64,000 bases of DNA from Rhizomicrobium sp. GTDB taxonomy: Bacteria > Pseudomonadota > Alphaproteobacteria > Micropepsales > Micropepsaceae. The DNA lies in NCBI GenBank assembly GCA_037200385.1, contig JBBCGL010000001.1, forward strand, positions 4,107,418-4,171,417, given 5' to 3'. Shown here one piece after another: positions 49,445 to 62,968 of the stretch. The notes beneath the pieces were generated by a model. The model did not search any database and was not told the DNA's origin. It saw nothing but the letters and a program-made list of their open reading frames with translations. Position 1 is the stretch's first letter. The number at the start of each line of letters is the position of its first letter. The translations under genes were made by a program, and so were the position numbers.

Positions 49445-50545
49445 TTACACTGGCCGCTTGTGGCGCGGTGCCTGTCCTCGCCGATAGGCGCTGGGCGTCA
49501 TGCCGAACCAGCGCTGGCCGGCGCGCCGGAAGCTGCGCGCGTCGGAATAGCCGATTTCGGCGGCGATCTCCTCGAAGGATTTGTCGGTCATCAGCAGCGT
49601 CGCGGCCGTGCCGCGCTGAACATCGTCCAGCAAGGCGCGGAACGAGCTGCCAGCATCCGCAAGCCGCCGCCGTAGCGTGGCCGAGCTCATCCGCAGATGT
49701 CGCGCCACCGCCGTCTCACCGTGCAGTCCGCCGTAAATCGCCTCGCGAACATCCCTGACAATTGCCGGAGCGCCCTCGGTCGTGCGTGAGTTGCGGTCGG
49801 CTGCCGCTTCCTCGAGCAGGCGCATGAACTCGACGAATTCATGCGCCGCCCAGGTATTGTATTTGACCGGCGCGAGGGGCGCCGCCGCGTCACTTGCCCG
49901 ATAGGACAGCGTCGCCCCGCTACCTTTCACGATTGTTGGGCAGCGAAGAACGCTCTTCAGCATGGTCTTCCGGAATCGACCGATCGGCTCGGCCAATATC
50001 GCCTGCAGCGGCCGCAAGCGGCGGCCCGTGAGCCAGCGAAAGGCGCAATGGATCGTGAGCGCGAAGGTCTCGACGAACAATTCCATGCGCGCGGTTCGCT
50101 TGCCTTCATAGCTCAAGGCGATGCTGAGCCCCCGCCTGTTCCGCCTTACGGCGACCTTGATATCCGGCCTCAAAAGCACCGCGGCAGCGGCGAAACGTTT
50201 CAGAGCCTCACCCAGATTGTTGCCCTGGCCGGCGGCGGCCATGAGGATGCCGAGCGTGCCTTTGGGGATGGGTTTGGCCGATATGCCGAAGGATTCGTCG
50301 TCGGTTATGCGCATCTGTTCGAGGCACAGTTTCAGAAATACGGTCGAGGGTATGAATTCGTCGCAATCCGGACGGCCACTGCCGTGCGCGCCGGATTTCG
50401 CCAGCAGCCGCGTGGCCACGACGGACCCCAGAAGCAGAACCAAGTAATCTCTCGGCACATGAAAGCCTGCCGCCGTGAAATGCCCAGGTCCTTCGGGACG
50501 GCGGATGTGGACGGCGAGATTCACGCCTTTTCTCCCTGGCACCAA
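49445..50545 (-). CDS. AraC family transcriptional regulator
   Basis: A 366-residue regulator with a large N-terminal domain of the arabinose-binding/DUF type found in OruR- and ArgR-like AraC proteins (about residues 20-240) and a C-terminal double helix-turn-helix: GGLHGETAVARHLRMSSATL and KSFEEIAAEIGYSDARSFRR, ending WFGMTPSAYRR. The start (TTG 50545 or GTG 50542) is uncertain. It diverges from the acyl-CoA dehydrogenase gene over 225 bp and is the likely activator of that cluster, with a fatty or aromatic acyl ligand. Confidence 0.88.
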   Translation of the reverse strand: MVPGRKGVNLAVHIRRPEGPGHFTAAGFHVPRDYLVLLLGSVVATRLLAKSGAHGSGRPDCDEFIPSTVFLKLCLEQMRITDDESFGISAKPIPKGTLGILMAAAGQGNNLGEALKRFAAAAVLLRPDIKVAVRRNRRGLSIALSYEGKRTARMELFVETFALTIHCAFRWLTGRRLRPLQAILAEPIGRFRKTMLKSVLRCPTIVKGSGATLSYRASDAAAPLAPVKYNTWAAHEFVEFMRLLEEAAADRNSRTTEGAPAIVRDVREAIYGGLHGETAVARHLRMSSATLRRRLADAGSSFRALLDDVQRGTAATLLMTDKSFEEIAAEIGYSDARSFRRAGQRWFGMTPSAYRRGQAPRHKRPV

Positions 50546-50770
50546 CGTGACGAGCGCCGTTTATCCAGCTGCTATTTCATCACAATCACCCGGCTCTTGC
50601 GACAGCCGGAACGGCGCGCGGCAGCATTCCGTTACGGAAATTCTCATCTGCGGCGATTGCCGTGATCGAATTTGTCCCGGTCTTGTTGCACAGGCGCGTC
50701 CTAGCCGGGACCTGAGCTATGCACCAGAATCACGCAGCGCGGGCGCGCATTTTACGATTTCACGAGGCCG

Positions 50771-51976
50771 GTGGTGAATCTTGCGTTGACGTCTGAAGAG
50801 TTGCTGTTCCGCCGCGAGGTGCGCGCGTTCCTGGACGAGCATCTGACGGCCGAGCTGCGCGCGGCGGGACGCGCCACGACCAGCGTCTTCACGCCGAAGG
50901 CTTTCAGCATCGCCTGGCAGAAAATCCTGCACGCCAAGGGGTGGGTCGCGCCAAGCTGGCCGAAGCAATATGGCGGCACCGGCTGGACGGAAATGCAGCG
51001 CTACATCTTCGCCGCGGAATGTGCCCGTGCGGGTGCGCCTGGCCTGGCGCCGATGGGGCTCAGGATGGTCGGTCCCGTGATCATGGGCTATGGCACGCCG
51101 GAGCAGAAGGCGCATTACCTGCCGCGCATCCTTTCCGGCGAGGATTACTGGTGCCAGGGCTATTCCGAGCCGGGTTCTGGCTCGGATCTGGCATCGCTGT
51201 CTCTGCGCGCGATCTCCGACGGCGACGATTACGTGCTGAACGGCTCCAAGATATGGACCACGCACGCCCATTGGGCGAACAAAATGTTCTGCCTGGTGCG
51301 CACCCGGGCCGAAGGCAAGCCCCAGGCTGGCATCACCTTCCTGCTGCTCGACATGGCGAGCGCAGGTATCACCGTCGCCCCCATTATCACGCTGGCGGGC
51401 GAGCACGAGCTGAACCAGGTGTTCTTCACCGATGTGCGCGTGTCCAAGGCGGGCCGATTGGGCGAGGAGAATGACGGCTGGACGGTCGCCAAATATCTCC
51501 TCGAATTCGAACGCGGTGGCGGCGCGGCGGCCGGCCTGAAGGTCGCGCTGGAGCGGCTGCGCCAGATGGCGGAAGCCGAACCCGCCGGCGGCGGCGACGC
51601 CCTGCGCGACGATCCGGATTTTCGCCGCAAGCTGGCTGAAGCCGCGATTCGGATCGAGACGATCGAGATGACGGAGCACCGCGTCATGTGCGCCCTGGCC
51701 TCCGGCGGCAATCCGGGTCCGGCGTCCTCGATGCTGAAGATGCAGAGCACCGAGGCCATGCAGCGCCTGGACGAAATCGGCATCGAAGTGGCGGGCCACT
51801 ATGCGCTGGTAGAGCAGCCCGAAGCCCGCATGCCGGGCTCGAATATAGAACCGGTCGGCCCGGCGCACAGCCTCCACACAATGGCGCGCTATCTCAACAA
51901 CCGCGCGGCGTCGATCTATGGCGGCTCCAACGAAATCCAGCGCGACATCATCGCCCGCCATGTGCTGCGCCTCTGA
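50771..51976 (+). CDS. Acyl-CoA dehydrogenase
   Basis: A 401-residue FAD enzyme. GYSEPGSGSDLASLSLRA, LNGSKIWTTHAHWANKMFCL, FFTDVRVSKAGRLGEENDGW and the C-terminal YGGSNEIQRDIIARHVLRL are hallmark ACAD blocks. The style, with a charged EPGSGSDL loop and no fused domain, matches dehydrogenases in steroid, terpenoid or branched-chain acid catabolism. GTG start (50771 or 50774). Followed 12 nt later by an acyl-CoA ligase gene in the same operon. Confidence 0.93.
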   Translation: MVNLALTSEELLFRREVRAFLDEHLTAELRAAGRATTSVFTPKAFSIAWQKILHAKGWVAPSWPKQYGGTGWTEMQRYIFAAECARAGAPGLAPMGLRMVGPVIMGYGTPEQKAHYLPRILSGEDYWCQGYSEPGSGSDLASLSLRAISDGDDYVLNGSKIWTTHAHWANKMFCLVRTRAEGKPQAGITFLLLDMASAGITVAPIITLAGEHELNQVFFTDVRVSKAGRLGEENDGWTVAKYLLEFERGGGAAAGLKVALERLRQMAEAEPAGGGDALRDDPDFRRKLAEAAIRIETIEMTEHRVMCALASGGNPGPASSMLKMQSTEAMQRLDEIGIEVAGHYALVEQPEARMPGSNIEPVGPAHSLHTMARYLNNRAASIYGGSNEIQRDIIARHVLRL

Positions 51977-51988
51977 AGGATCAGGAGC

Positions 51989-53593
51989 ATGAGTTCATCG
52001 CAATCGGCTGCCCCGCTCGATCACGCACAGATTCCGACCCTTGCGGATATCCCGCGTTACCACGCGCGCGTTCGGCCCGACGACATCGCCCTGTCGTTCG
52101 AGGGCCGCGACACGAGTTTCGATGCGCTCGACCGGCACAGCAACCAGGTCGCCCACGCGCTCATCGAGGCCGGGGCGCGGCCGGGCGACCGCATCTGCTA
52201 TGTCGGCAAGAACAGCGACCATTATTTCGAACTGCTGCTCGGTGCGGCGAAGGCCGGGGTGGTGATGACGCCGATCGGCTGGCGGCTGGCGCCGCGCGAA
52301 GTCGCCTTTATGGCGAATGATGCGGAGGCCCGATTCCTTTTCGTCGGCCCGGAGTCGATGGCGCTGGTTCGCCAGATCGGCGGCGAGCTCGATAAAGTCG
52401 AACAAATCGTCGCCATGGAAGACGACGCGGCAGAATTTCCGCTCTATGAGGCGTGGCGCGATCGACAAAGCGACACCGATCCCGCACGGCCGATCCGGGA
52501 AACGGACATCGCCCTGCAACTCTACACCTCCGGCACCACGGGTAATCCCAAAGGCGCGATGCTGCGGCACGTCAATCTGCTCGGCGGACGGCGCCTGGCC
52601 GCGGAAGCCGGGCTCGACTGGAACCAGTGGGGTCCGGGCGATGTCAGCCTCGTGGCGATGCCGGTCGCGCATATCGGCGGCACCGGCTGGGGCATCGTCG
52701 GCCTCTACAACGGCGCCAAAGGCGTCGTGGCGCGCGAGTTCGATCCGACCAAGGTGCTCGATTTCATCGAGCGCGACAGGATTTCGAAAATGTTCATGGT
52801 GCCGGCGGCGCTGCAGATCGTCGTCAGCCAGCCGCGCGCCCGCGAGGTCGATTACAGCCGCCTGAAATACATCCTCTATGGCGCCTCGCCCATTCCGCTC
52901 GACCTCTTGCGCGAATGCATGGCGGTGTTCGGCTGCGGCTTCTGCCAGCAATACGGCATGACCGAAACCTGCGGCACGGTCGCCTATCTGCCGCCGGAGG
53001 ATCACGATCCGGCCGGCAATCCGCGCATGCGCTCCGCCGGCATCCCAATGCCGGGCGTGGAATTGAAGGTGATGGACGAAGCTGGAAAAACGTTGGGGCC
53101 CGGCGTCATCGGCGAAGTCGCGATCCGCTCGGTGGCGAACATGGCCGGCTATTGGCACCTGCCGGAGGCGACGGCCAAGACGGTCGACAGTGAGGGCTGG
53201 CTACGGACCGGCGACGCCGGCTATCTCGACGCCGACGGCTATCTCTACATCCAGGACCGTGTCAAGGACATGATCATCAGCGGCGGCGAGAACATCTATC
53301 CCGCCGAAGTCGAAAGCTCGATCTACGGCCATCCCGACATCGCCGAAGTCGCGGTGATCGGCGTGCCCGATGAAAGATGGGGCGAGGCGGTAAAGGCCGT
53401 CGTGGTCCCCAAGCCCGGCCGCACCGTCGATGCCGCCGATGTCATCGCCTTCGCCCGCTCGCGCATAGCCCATTTCAAGGCGCCCAAGAGCATCGACGTG
53501 ATCGCTGCCCTGCCGCGCAACGCTTCGGGCAAGATCCTGCGCCGCCAGTTGCGCGAGCCCTATTGGGCGAGCCGCGAGCGGCGGGTGAATTGA
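51989..53593 (+). CDS. AMP-forming acyl-CoA synthetase
   Basis: A 534-residue adenylating ligase. The P-loop YTSGTTGNPKGAMLRH, YGMTETCGTVAYLPP, GWLRTGDAGYLDADGYLYIQ, DRVKDMIISGGENIYPAEVE and the catalytic Lys in PRNASGKILRRQLR are intact. It activates a carboxylic acid with ATP and CoA, and the neighbouring dehydrogenase would act on the product. ATG 51989 follows GGATCAGGAGC. Second gene of the operon. Confidence 0.94.
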   Translation: MSSSQSAAPLDHAQIPTLADIPRYHARVRPDDIALSFEGRDTSFDALDRHSNQVAHALIEAGARPGDRICYVGKNSDHYFELLLGAAKAGVVMTPIGWRLAPREVAFMANDAEARFLFVGPESMALVRQIGGELDKVEQIVAMEDDAAEFPLYEAWRDRQSDTDPARPIRETDIALQLYTSGTTGNPKGAMLRHVNLLGGRRLAAEAGLDWNQWGPGDVSLVAMPVAHIGGTGWGIVGLYNGAKGVVAREFDPTKVLDFIERDRISKMFMVPAALQIVVSQPRAREVDYSRLKYILYGASPIPLDLLRECMAVFGCGFCQQYGMTETCGTVAYLPPEDHDPAGNPRMRSAGIPMPGVELKVMDEAGKTLGPGVIGEVAIRSVANMAGYWHLPEATAKTVDSEGWLRTGDAGYLDADGYLYIQDRVKDMIISGGENIYPAEVESSIYGHPDIAEVAVIGVPDERWGEAVKAVVVPKPGRTVDAADVIAFARSRIAHFKAPKSIDVIAALPRNASGKILRRQLREPYWASRERRVN

Positions 53594-53639
53594 ACCCGAT
53601 GCCCGGCCCGCCGTTATCATGACAGGAGTGCAACACCGC

Positions 53640-54530
53640 ATGACCGACACAGCCGCAACGATCTCTTCCAATACCGCCAAGCAGAGGCCATCCAGCTACG
53701 GCAAGATCGATTTCACAACGCCGAAGGGCGAGCCGGCCCTGACCGCGCCGGATTCGGTTTCCTGGCAGGTGTTCAAGAATCCGGTGTCGCTGTTCATTGG
53801 CGGCATCACGGCCGTGCTGCTCGAATTCGCCGAGCCCGGCGTGCGCTCGGGAGTCTGGGATCATTCCTCGTTCCGCCGTGAGCCCCTGGCGCGCATGCAG
53901 CGCACGGGCCTCGCCGCGATGCTCACCGTCTACGGGCCGCGCAGCAAGACCGAGGCGATGATCGCCGGCGTCCGCCGCATGCATGCGCGCGTCGTGGGAA
54001 CGACGCCGGACGGCACGCCCTATCATGCCAATGATACCCAACTGCTCGACTGGGTGCAGGCGACAGCGAGCTTCGGCTTCCTCGAGGCCTATAGCGCTTT
54101 CGTGCGGCCGGTCAGCGATGCGGACAAGGATAAATTTTATGCCGAAGCGGCGCCATCGGCGCGTCTGTACGGCGCAACGGGCGCCCCGACCTCTCGGGCG
54201 GAATTGAACGCCCAATTTGAAGCGATACGGCCGAAGCTCGAACGCTCCGACATCGTGTTCGAATTCCTCGACATCATGCTGCGCACGCCGATCCTCCCCG
54301 GGCCGCTGAAGCCCGTTCAGCGGATGCTGGTACGCGCCGCCGTCGAGATCACCCCGCAATGGGTTCGCGATATTCTGGGCCTGGGGCCGGAATGGAGTTT
54401 GAAACCGTGGGAGGCCAGGCTTATACGCATCGCCGGCGCGCTGGCGGATCGCATTCCGGTGCTGTCCAGCCCACCTTCGCAATCCTGCCGGCGCATGGGG
54501 CTTTCCTCGTTCTATCTCTATACGCGCTGA
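53640..54530 (+). CDS. DUF2236 / MpaB-Lcp-related protein
   Basis: A 296-residue protein from ATG 53640 (MTDTAATISS; CAGGAG 11 bases upstream). VWDHSSFRREPLARMQRTGL, RMHARVVGTTPDGTPYHAND and LLDWVQATASFGFLEAYSAF follow the DUF2236 pattern, the family of latex-clearing oxygenases and MpaB, in which these helices frame a b-type heme. In the third block family members often have His where this protein has Gln (WVQAT). Whether it binds heme is open. Last gene of the acyl-CoA operon, 47 nt after the ligase, and convergent with a TonB receptor. Confidence 0.82.
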   Translation: MTDTAATISSNTAKQRPSSYGKIDFTTPKGEPALTAPDSVSWQVFKNPVSLFIGGITAVLLEFAEPGVRSGVWDHSSFRREPLARMQRTGLAAMLTVYGPRSKTEAMIAGVRRMHARVVGTTPDGTPYHANDTQLLDWVQATASFGFLEAYSAFVRPVSDADKDKFYAEAAPSARLYGATGAPTSRAELNAQFEAIRPKLERSDIVFEFLDIMLRTPILPGPLKPVQRMLVRAAVEITPQWVRDILGLGPEWSLKPWEARLIRIAGALADRIPVLSSPPSQSCRRMGLSSFYLYTR

Positions 54531-54582
54531 TATAGACGCATGGCGTGCCCGTCCCAAAAAATTCGGGGCGGGCAGCGCGTTC

Positions 54583-57190
54583 TCAATTGAAATTGTAGGT
54601 CAGGGATGCACCGTAGGTCATGGTCATGCCCGGAAAGCGCACATAGGTGTTCGTGTTGTTGGCCACCGAGGTCCAATAATACTGGTTGGTGAGGTTGCGG
54701 CCCCAGATGGAAAGCAGCCAATTATTGTCCAGGCTATGGAGCCCGATGCTGGCGTTCAGCAGGCCGTAGGACTTGATCGCATAGACGGCGTCCGTGCACA
54801 GATCGGCGCAGGATTTCGACTGCCAATGCTCGTTGACGGTCGCCTGCAGACCGAGCGTATCGGTGATGGGCGTGTCGTAATTGAGCGTCAACGCGCCCTG
54901 CCAATGCGGACTATAGGGGAACCGGCCGCCCTTGAAATTCGCCGGGTTGCCGGCTTCGTCCACGCCGAGATAATTGCCGACATAGGTCTCGACATAGGTC
55001 GCCGCCAGCATCGCCGTCAGATGATCGGTGATCGCCCAGGTCACGTCGCCGTCCAGGCCTTTGGCATTGGACGTCGGAATATTCGCTACCCGGCCGAGAA
55101 CGGTATAGATCGGATCCGCGAACAGGACGCTCAGCTGCTTGTCGCCATAATCGTAATAGAACGCGGCAAGGTTGAGCTGAACCTTTCCATCCGCCAGCCC
55201 CGTCTTCACGCCCACTTCATAGGACAACAGGCGTTCCTGCTTGGCCGGGACCTCTTGGCTGGCGATGTTCGCGGCGATGATCGGGATATTGCCGGCCTTG
55301 TAGCCCTCGGACACGGACGCATAGAGCAACGTATCGGGCTCGACCTGCCAGTCCGCCGCGGCGCGCCACGCCACGTTGTCCTCGTTGAGCTTCTCGTTGA
55401 TCACGCCGAACGAATCGGTGACCGGATTGAATGAAACGCAGTCACCGGGGGCGATCGGGGCGGGTGTCGCCACGCCATAGATCAGCGGGAACAACGTGCG
55501 ATTCACGATGTTGACGCTCGTCGCGAGGTTTCCGTTCACGTCGAAGGAGCAGCCCGCGAAGGTCTGGTGATCCTGCGTATAGCGAATTCCGCCCGTGAGC
55601 TTGAGCGCATCGGTCAGTTGCCAGTCCGCGTTGACGAAGGCGCTCCATGTGTTGGAGTCGATCGTGCCGCGGTCGCCGAACGTGCGGAACGCCTCCGCCA
55701 TCTCCGTCGGCGTGGTGCCGAATGTGTTGATCGCGTTGAACGGCGGCGTGGCCAGCAAAACCTCGCCGAGCGAGCGGATCAGCAAGGCGCTGCTGTTCTG
55801 GCCCAGCATGGTCCGGTCGCCGTCGAAGATGGTGTCGTTGGCGTAGTAGCCGCCGACCATCCAGTGAACCGCATCGGTATCGCCCTGCAGGCGGAGCTCC
55901 TCGGAAAACGATCCGATATGCCCGACCTCGTTTTGCACGAGAATCTCGTAAGGGGCTCCCGACCAGTCGTTGACGCCGTCACGCTTGACATGATTGAACG
56001 CCGTCAGCGAGGTTGCCGAAATTATTGTCGTTGAACCTGTAATCGACGCGTCCGGCGATGGAATAGAAATTGTCGTTCTCGGCGAGCGGCCGGTTCATTC
56101 CCAGGCCGGTGCCGATATCGGCGCCGCGCTGGGCCGCAGGCTCCCAGTCGGCTTGCGAACCCTTTGTCGGTTGATTGGCCGCCAGGTAATTTTGCAGACG
56201 GGTGTCGATCGGCAGGCCGGCGACCGGCACCAATCCGCCGATCGGCAAGGTCGTCGCCGGGCAGACGCCGCCCGGGGTAAAGCCGGGCACGAAGGCCGCC
56301 GTAAAGACGCTGGACAATTGCAGGCAGGATTGGGCGTTCGGAGGGCCTGCCGCAACGGTCAGGCCGGTCGCCTGCGCCGCGACGGAGTCCGACCGGTTGA
56401 TCCAGCCATCGACCGTCAGGTTGACGGTCAATTGCGGTGTCGGCTGCCATTCCAATTCGCCGCGCGCGCCATAATTGTGCTTCCTGCCGAGCGTGTCGCC
56501 CGGACGCGTATTGCTGTGCTGCCAGCCGTCGGCGCTGTCTTCCGTGCGGAAGGCGAGGCGGGCTTTCAACGTGTCCGTCAGCGGGCCGCTGATGAAGCCC
56601 TCGAAATTGTATGTCCCGTTGTTGCCGCCTTCGGCGGTCACAGAGGCCGCGAAATCGTCCGTCGGCTTGTTGGTGATGAGGTCGATCAGGCCGGCCGTCG
56701 TGTTGCGGCCATAGAGCGTGCCCTGGGGCCCTTTGAGCACTTCGACGCGTTGCACATCGAACAGCGGCCCCGACATCATGAAGGGGTAGGCATAGGCGAC
56801 CTCGTCGACATAGGTGCCGACAGTGGAGGTCGCTGACAGATCGACCGTGTTGAATCCGATGCCGCGCAGCGTGAAGGTCGGCACGCCTTCATAGCTTTGC
56901 GAGACGTTGAAGCTTGGGACGACGGTGCCCAAATCCGTCACATTGGTGACACGCTGTGCCTTCAGCGCCGCCCCGCTGAAGGCCTGAATCGACATGCCGA
57001 CCTTGTTGATGTCCGCTTCGTGCCGTTCGGCGGTAACGACGACCGTCTCGATATCCGCTGCGTGGGCAGGACAGATCGCGGACGCGGTCGAAAGCAGTGC
57101 CGCCACCAGCAGCGAACGGCGTTGGACCCGGCTAACGGCCGGCTGAAACGCTAAGGTGCGGACGCAATTTGCGCCTCTCAATCCTGACAT
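54583..57190 (-). pseudogene. Frameshifted TonB-dependent receptor
   Basis: A receptor of about 865 residues split by one extra base at about 56021-56026. The upstream part (from ATG 57190, GGGAG 6 bases before it; signal peptide, TonB box IETVVVTAERHEADINK, plug ending near VLKGPQGTLYGRNTTAG, first barrel strands) runs to a stop at 55979. Just before that, GRVDYRFNDN should continue ISATSLTAFNHVKRDGVNDW in the next frame, which leads without a gap into the downstream barrel (54583 to about 56025, ending YGASLTYNFN). No other damage. Either a recent pseudogene or a sequencing error in an AATAATTT context. Confidence 0.88.
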
Positions 57191-57488
57191 CGTGTTCTCC
57201 CGGTATATTTTTATTTTGCGGGAGAAATCCGCGTGACGCAGACAGACGGCCTCTGAGGCCCCGGCTCTCAAGTCCGGTGCAATGCCGAAACAACTATGGC
57301 GCCGGCGCAGCTATCTGAATCACATGGCTCCCCCCGTTGCAGGATATTCCGCTATGACCGCGAGCTTTGGCGAGGACATCAGACGGCAATCGTCAGGGGA
57401 CAGATCTGCTCACGACAGAACGCTTGGTCGTGGCAGCCACGCGTCACGCGCCGGTTGCCTCTTCCCGGCCACCCCCTCGGTTGCGTGC
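57191..57488. other. Intergenic region upstream of the receptor gene
   Basis: 298 bp without a gene. AT-rich tract at about 57202-57217 next to the receptor start (likely -10/leader of the minus-strand promoter) and a small palindrome GGCCTC-T-GAGGCC at 57249-57261. Nothing else is supported; no clear terminator for czcA is visible. Confidence 0.35.
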
Positions 57489-60610
<3,122 letters not shown>

Positions 60611-60611
<1 letters not shown>

Positions 60612-61567
60612 TATTCCTCCTCCGCTTCGCCTTTGAGGAGGTCGGCCTTGATGATGTAACTGTTGGCCGACGCGTAGCGCTCGCCGGCGCGCAGGCCTTG
60701 CGTCACCTCCACCGCATCGCCCGACCGTTTGCCGATCGTCACCGCGTGCGCCTCAAATCCTTGCGCGGTCCGCACGAATACCACCACTTTGCCATGGACG
60801 TTCTGAAGGGCGGCAGGATTGACGGCGACCGGGGCCAACACCTCGGAGAGCACGACGTCCGCCGTCGCGAATTCCCCGGCCACCCAGCGGCCATCGGCAT
60901 TGTCGAGCACCGCGCGGGCCGCAACCGTCTGGCTGTCGGCGCTGCCGGCCGGCGCAACATAGGCAATCGTGCTGTGCGCCACCTGTCCGGCGTCCGAACC
61001 ACTGACCCGCACCTTCAATCCCGGACGCACCCGGCCGAGGTCGTGTGCAAACACCGCAAACTCGGCCCACACCGTGCCGAGATCGGCGACCTTCATCAGC
61101 ACCGTGTCGCTGCCGACCGACTCGCCGGGGTTTGCGTGACGTTCGAGGACGCTGCCCGCGATCGGCGACGGAATGCCGTAGGTCTGCAAACTCTCATTCG
61201 ATTCCACGGTGACCAGCGTCTCGCCGCGCGCCACCGTTTCGCCGGGCCGCTTGGTGACCGACCGGACCACGCCGGGATAGCGCGCGCGCAGTTCTTGCTC
61301 GCGCTCGGCATTGGGCTTGATGGTGCCGTAAAGGGTGACCGTCTCGCCGATGGCGGCCGGGCCAGCCGTCTCGATAGTAATGCCGGAATCGCGCGCCATC
61401 CCGGCGCTCATCGCCACTTCGTTCGGCGGCGCCTGCACGGGCGCGGCTTGCTCGGCGGTGGCCGCATCCTCGCGCCAAGGACGCACTACCACCAGCAACA
61501 CGATCAGTGCCGCGATAGCGGCGACCGTGAGCCAGACCCACGGTCTGTATGCGCGAAATATATTCAT
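60611..61567 (-). CDS. czcB: CzcB-type efflux periplasmic adaptor
   Basis: A 318-residue membrane fusion protein with an N-terminal anchor (WVWLTVAAIAALIVLLVVV), lipoyl-like halves (ARYPGVVRSVTKRPGETVAR and TYGIPSPIAGSVLERHANPG), a very short hairpin and a beta-barrel region (VWAEFAVFAHDLGRVRPGLK). It lacks the long His-rich extension of some CzcB proteins and ends DLLKGEAEEE. Overlaps czcC by 4 nt and czcA by 1 nt. Confidence 0.93.
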
Positions 61568-62871
61568 GGCGAACCTGTAATGTCGGAGGAACCAAGCGCC
61601 GTCAGGCGCTCCACTTCGATGCGTGCCGCATGCAGCCGCGTCAGGGCCGCGTTGAGCGCGCCGCGCGTCTCGAACAGCGCGCGCTGGGTGTCCAGCACGT
61701 CGAGATATTGAAAGCCGCCGACGCGGTAGCCGGCCAGAGCCAGCGTGAAGGCGCGCTGGGCTTGCGGCAGCGCGGCGTCTTTCAGGGATTTGATCTCGGC
61801 AAAGGCGCTCTTCCAGCGGCCCAAGGCATCCACGAGCTGTTGCGAGCGTTCCAGTTCGGCCTGCCGCCGCTCGCTCGAAATGCGCGTGACTTCCGCGCCT
61901 GCGCGCGCGATCTCGCCCTCGTTCTCGTTGAAGACCGGGATCGGGATGGAGACTCCTGCCACCAGCGCGGCATCGCGGCCTGCGAATTGGCGGACGCCGA
62001 GGCTGGCCCGAACGTCCGGCACCGCGCCGGCGCGCGCAAGCGCAAGATCGGCTTCGCGCGCGTCCCGCAACCGCGCAAACCGCACGAGGTCCGGCGCGTC
62101 CTTCAGCTTGGCCTCATAGTCGGCCAGCGCATCCGGTGCTTGCGCCACGAAGAACACATTGCCTGCCAGCGACTCCGTCACGATGGGCTCGCCCCAATAG
62201 CGGCCGAGTTTCTGCCGCGCCGTCACCAACGCCGATTCGGCGCGCTGGCGCGCAATGGTGGCATTGGTCAGCGCCATTTCGGCGCGGCTGCGCTGAAACA
62301 GCGGATCGCGCGCGGCGGCGACGCGGCGCGACACATCGGCAAAAACGCTGCGCGCCGTGCCTTCGAGGTCTTTGGCCAGCCGCACGCCCTCTTCGGCGGC
62401 GACGGCATCCATATAGGCCAGCGTGACATCGCGCACGAGGTCGAGTTGCGCGGCGCTGAGTTCGGTCTCGGCCGCACGGCGATTGGCGGCGGCTGCCTGC
62501 TGGCGCGCGTCTCGTTTGCCGCCGAGTTCGATAAGCTGCGCGACGCCGTAGGTGAACTCGGAACCCGACAGGCCGCGATAGGGGCCGGTGCCGATGATGT
62601 TCTCCGCCTCGACCGAGAGTTCGGGATTGGGCAGCAGATGGCTTTGCAATTCCGTGCCCGCCGCCGCCGCGACCCCCGCACGCGCCGCATCGAGGCGCGG
62701 CGACGCTGCGAGCGCGCGCTGCACCGCTTCGCGGACGGTCAAGGCCGGCGTGCCGGGAGCCTGCGGAGCCGCCGCGCTGGCCGACGCCATCGGCGAGACG
62801 CATAGCCATGCTCCAAGCGCTGCACGTTGAATGAACCAGGTCAAAGACCTGCATTGTGATTTGCGATTCAT
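61564..62871 (-). CDS. czcC: CzcC/TolC-family outer-membrane efflux protein
   Basis: A 435-residue OEP protein with a signal peptide (LTWFIQRAALGAWLCVSPMA) and two TolC-type repeats of paired coiled-coil helices (LTVREAVQRALAASPRLDAA; EIKSLKDAALPQAQRAFTLA, then LALAGYRVGGFQYLDVLDTQ). It forms the outer-membrane exit duct of the Czc pump. First gene of the czcCBA operon; overlap of 4 nt with czcB. Confidence 0.94.
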   Translation of the reverse strand: MNRKSQCRSLTWFIQRAALGAWLCVSPMASASAAAPQAPGTPALTVREAVQRALAASPRLDAARAGVAAAAGTELQSHLLPNPELSVEAENIIGTGPYRGLSGSEFTYGVAQLIELGGKRDARQQAAAANRRAAETELSAAQLDLVRDVTLAYMDAVAAEEGVRLAKDLEGTARSVFADVSRRVAAARDPLFQRSRAEMALTNATIARQRAESALVTARQKLGRYWGEPIVTESLAGNVFFVAQAPDALADYEAKLKDAPDLVRFARLRDAREADLALARAGAVPDVRASLGVRQFAGRDAALVAGVSIPIPVFNENEGEIARAGAEVTRISSERRQAELERSQQLVDALGRWKSAFAEIKSLKDAALPQAQRAFTLALAGYRVGGFQYLDVLDTQRALFETRGALNAALTRLHAARIEVERLTALGSSDITGSP

Positions 62872-62968
62872 GGTGTGCCGTTGCTGCGCGTCAACGAGGG
62901 TTGAGCGCGCCGATGAATGACGAATGAGCGCGCGGAGGCGCGCCCGACGAACGTCATCGAAACGGCGG

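Noticed and set aside
48807-54530. Intact prophage at tRNA-Val
   Set aside because: Only a truncated integrase is present; no capsid, tail, replication or lysis genes are seen.
55979-57190. The two receptor halves as separate functional genes
   Set aside because: The second half has no signal peptide or plug, and the halves join seamlessly after a one-base correction.
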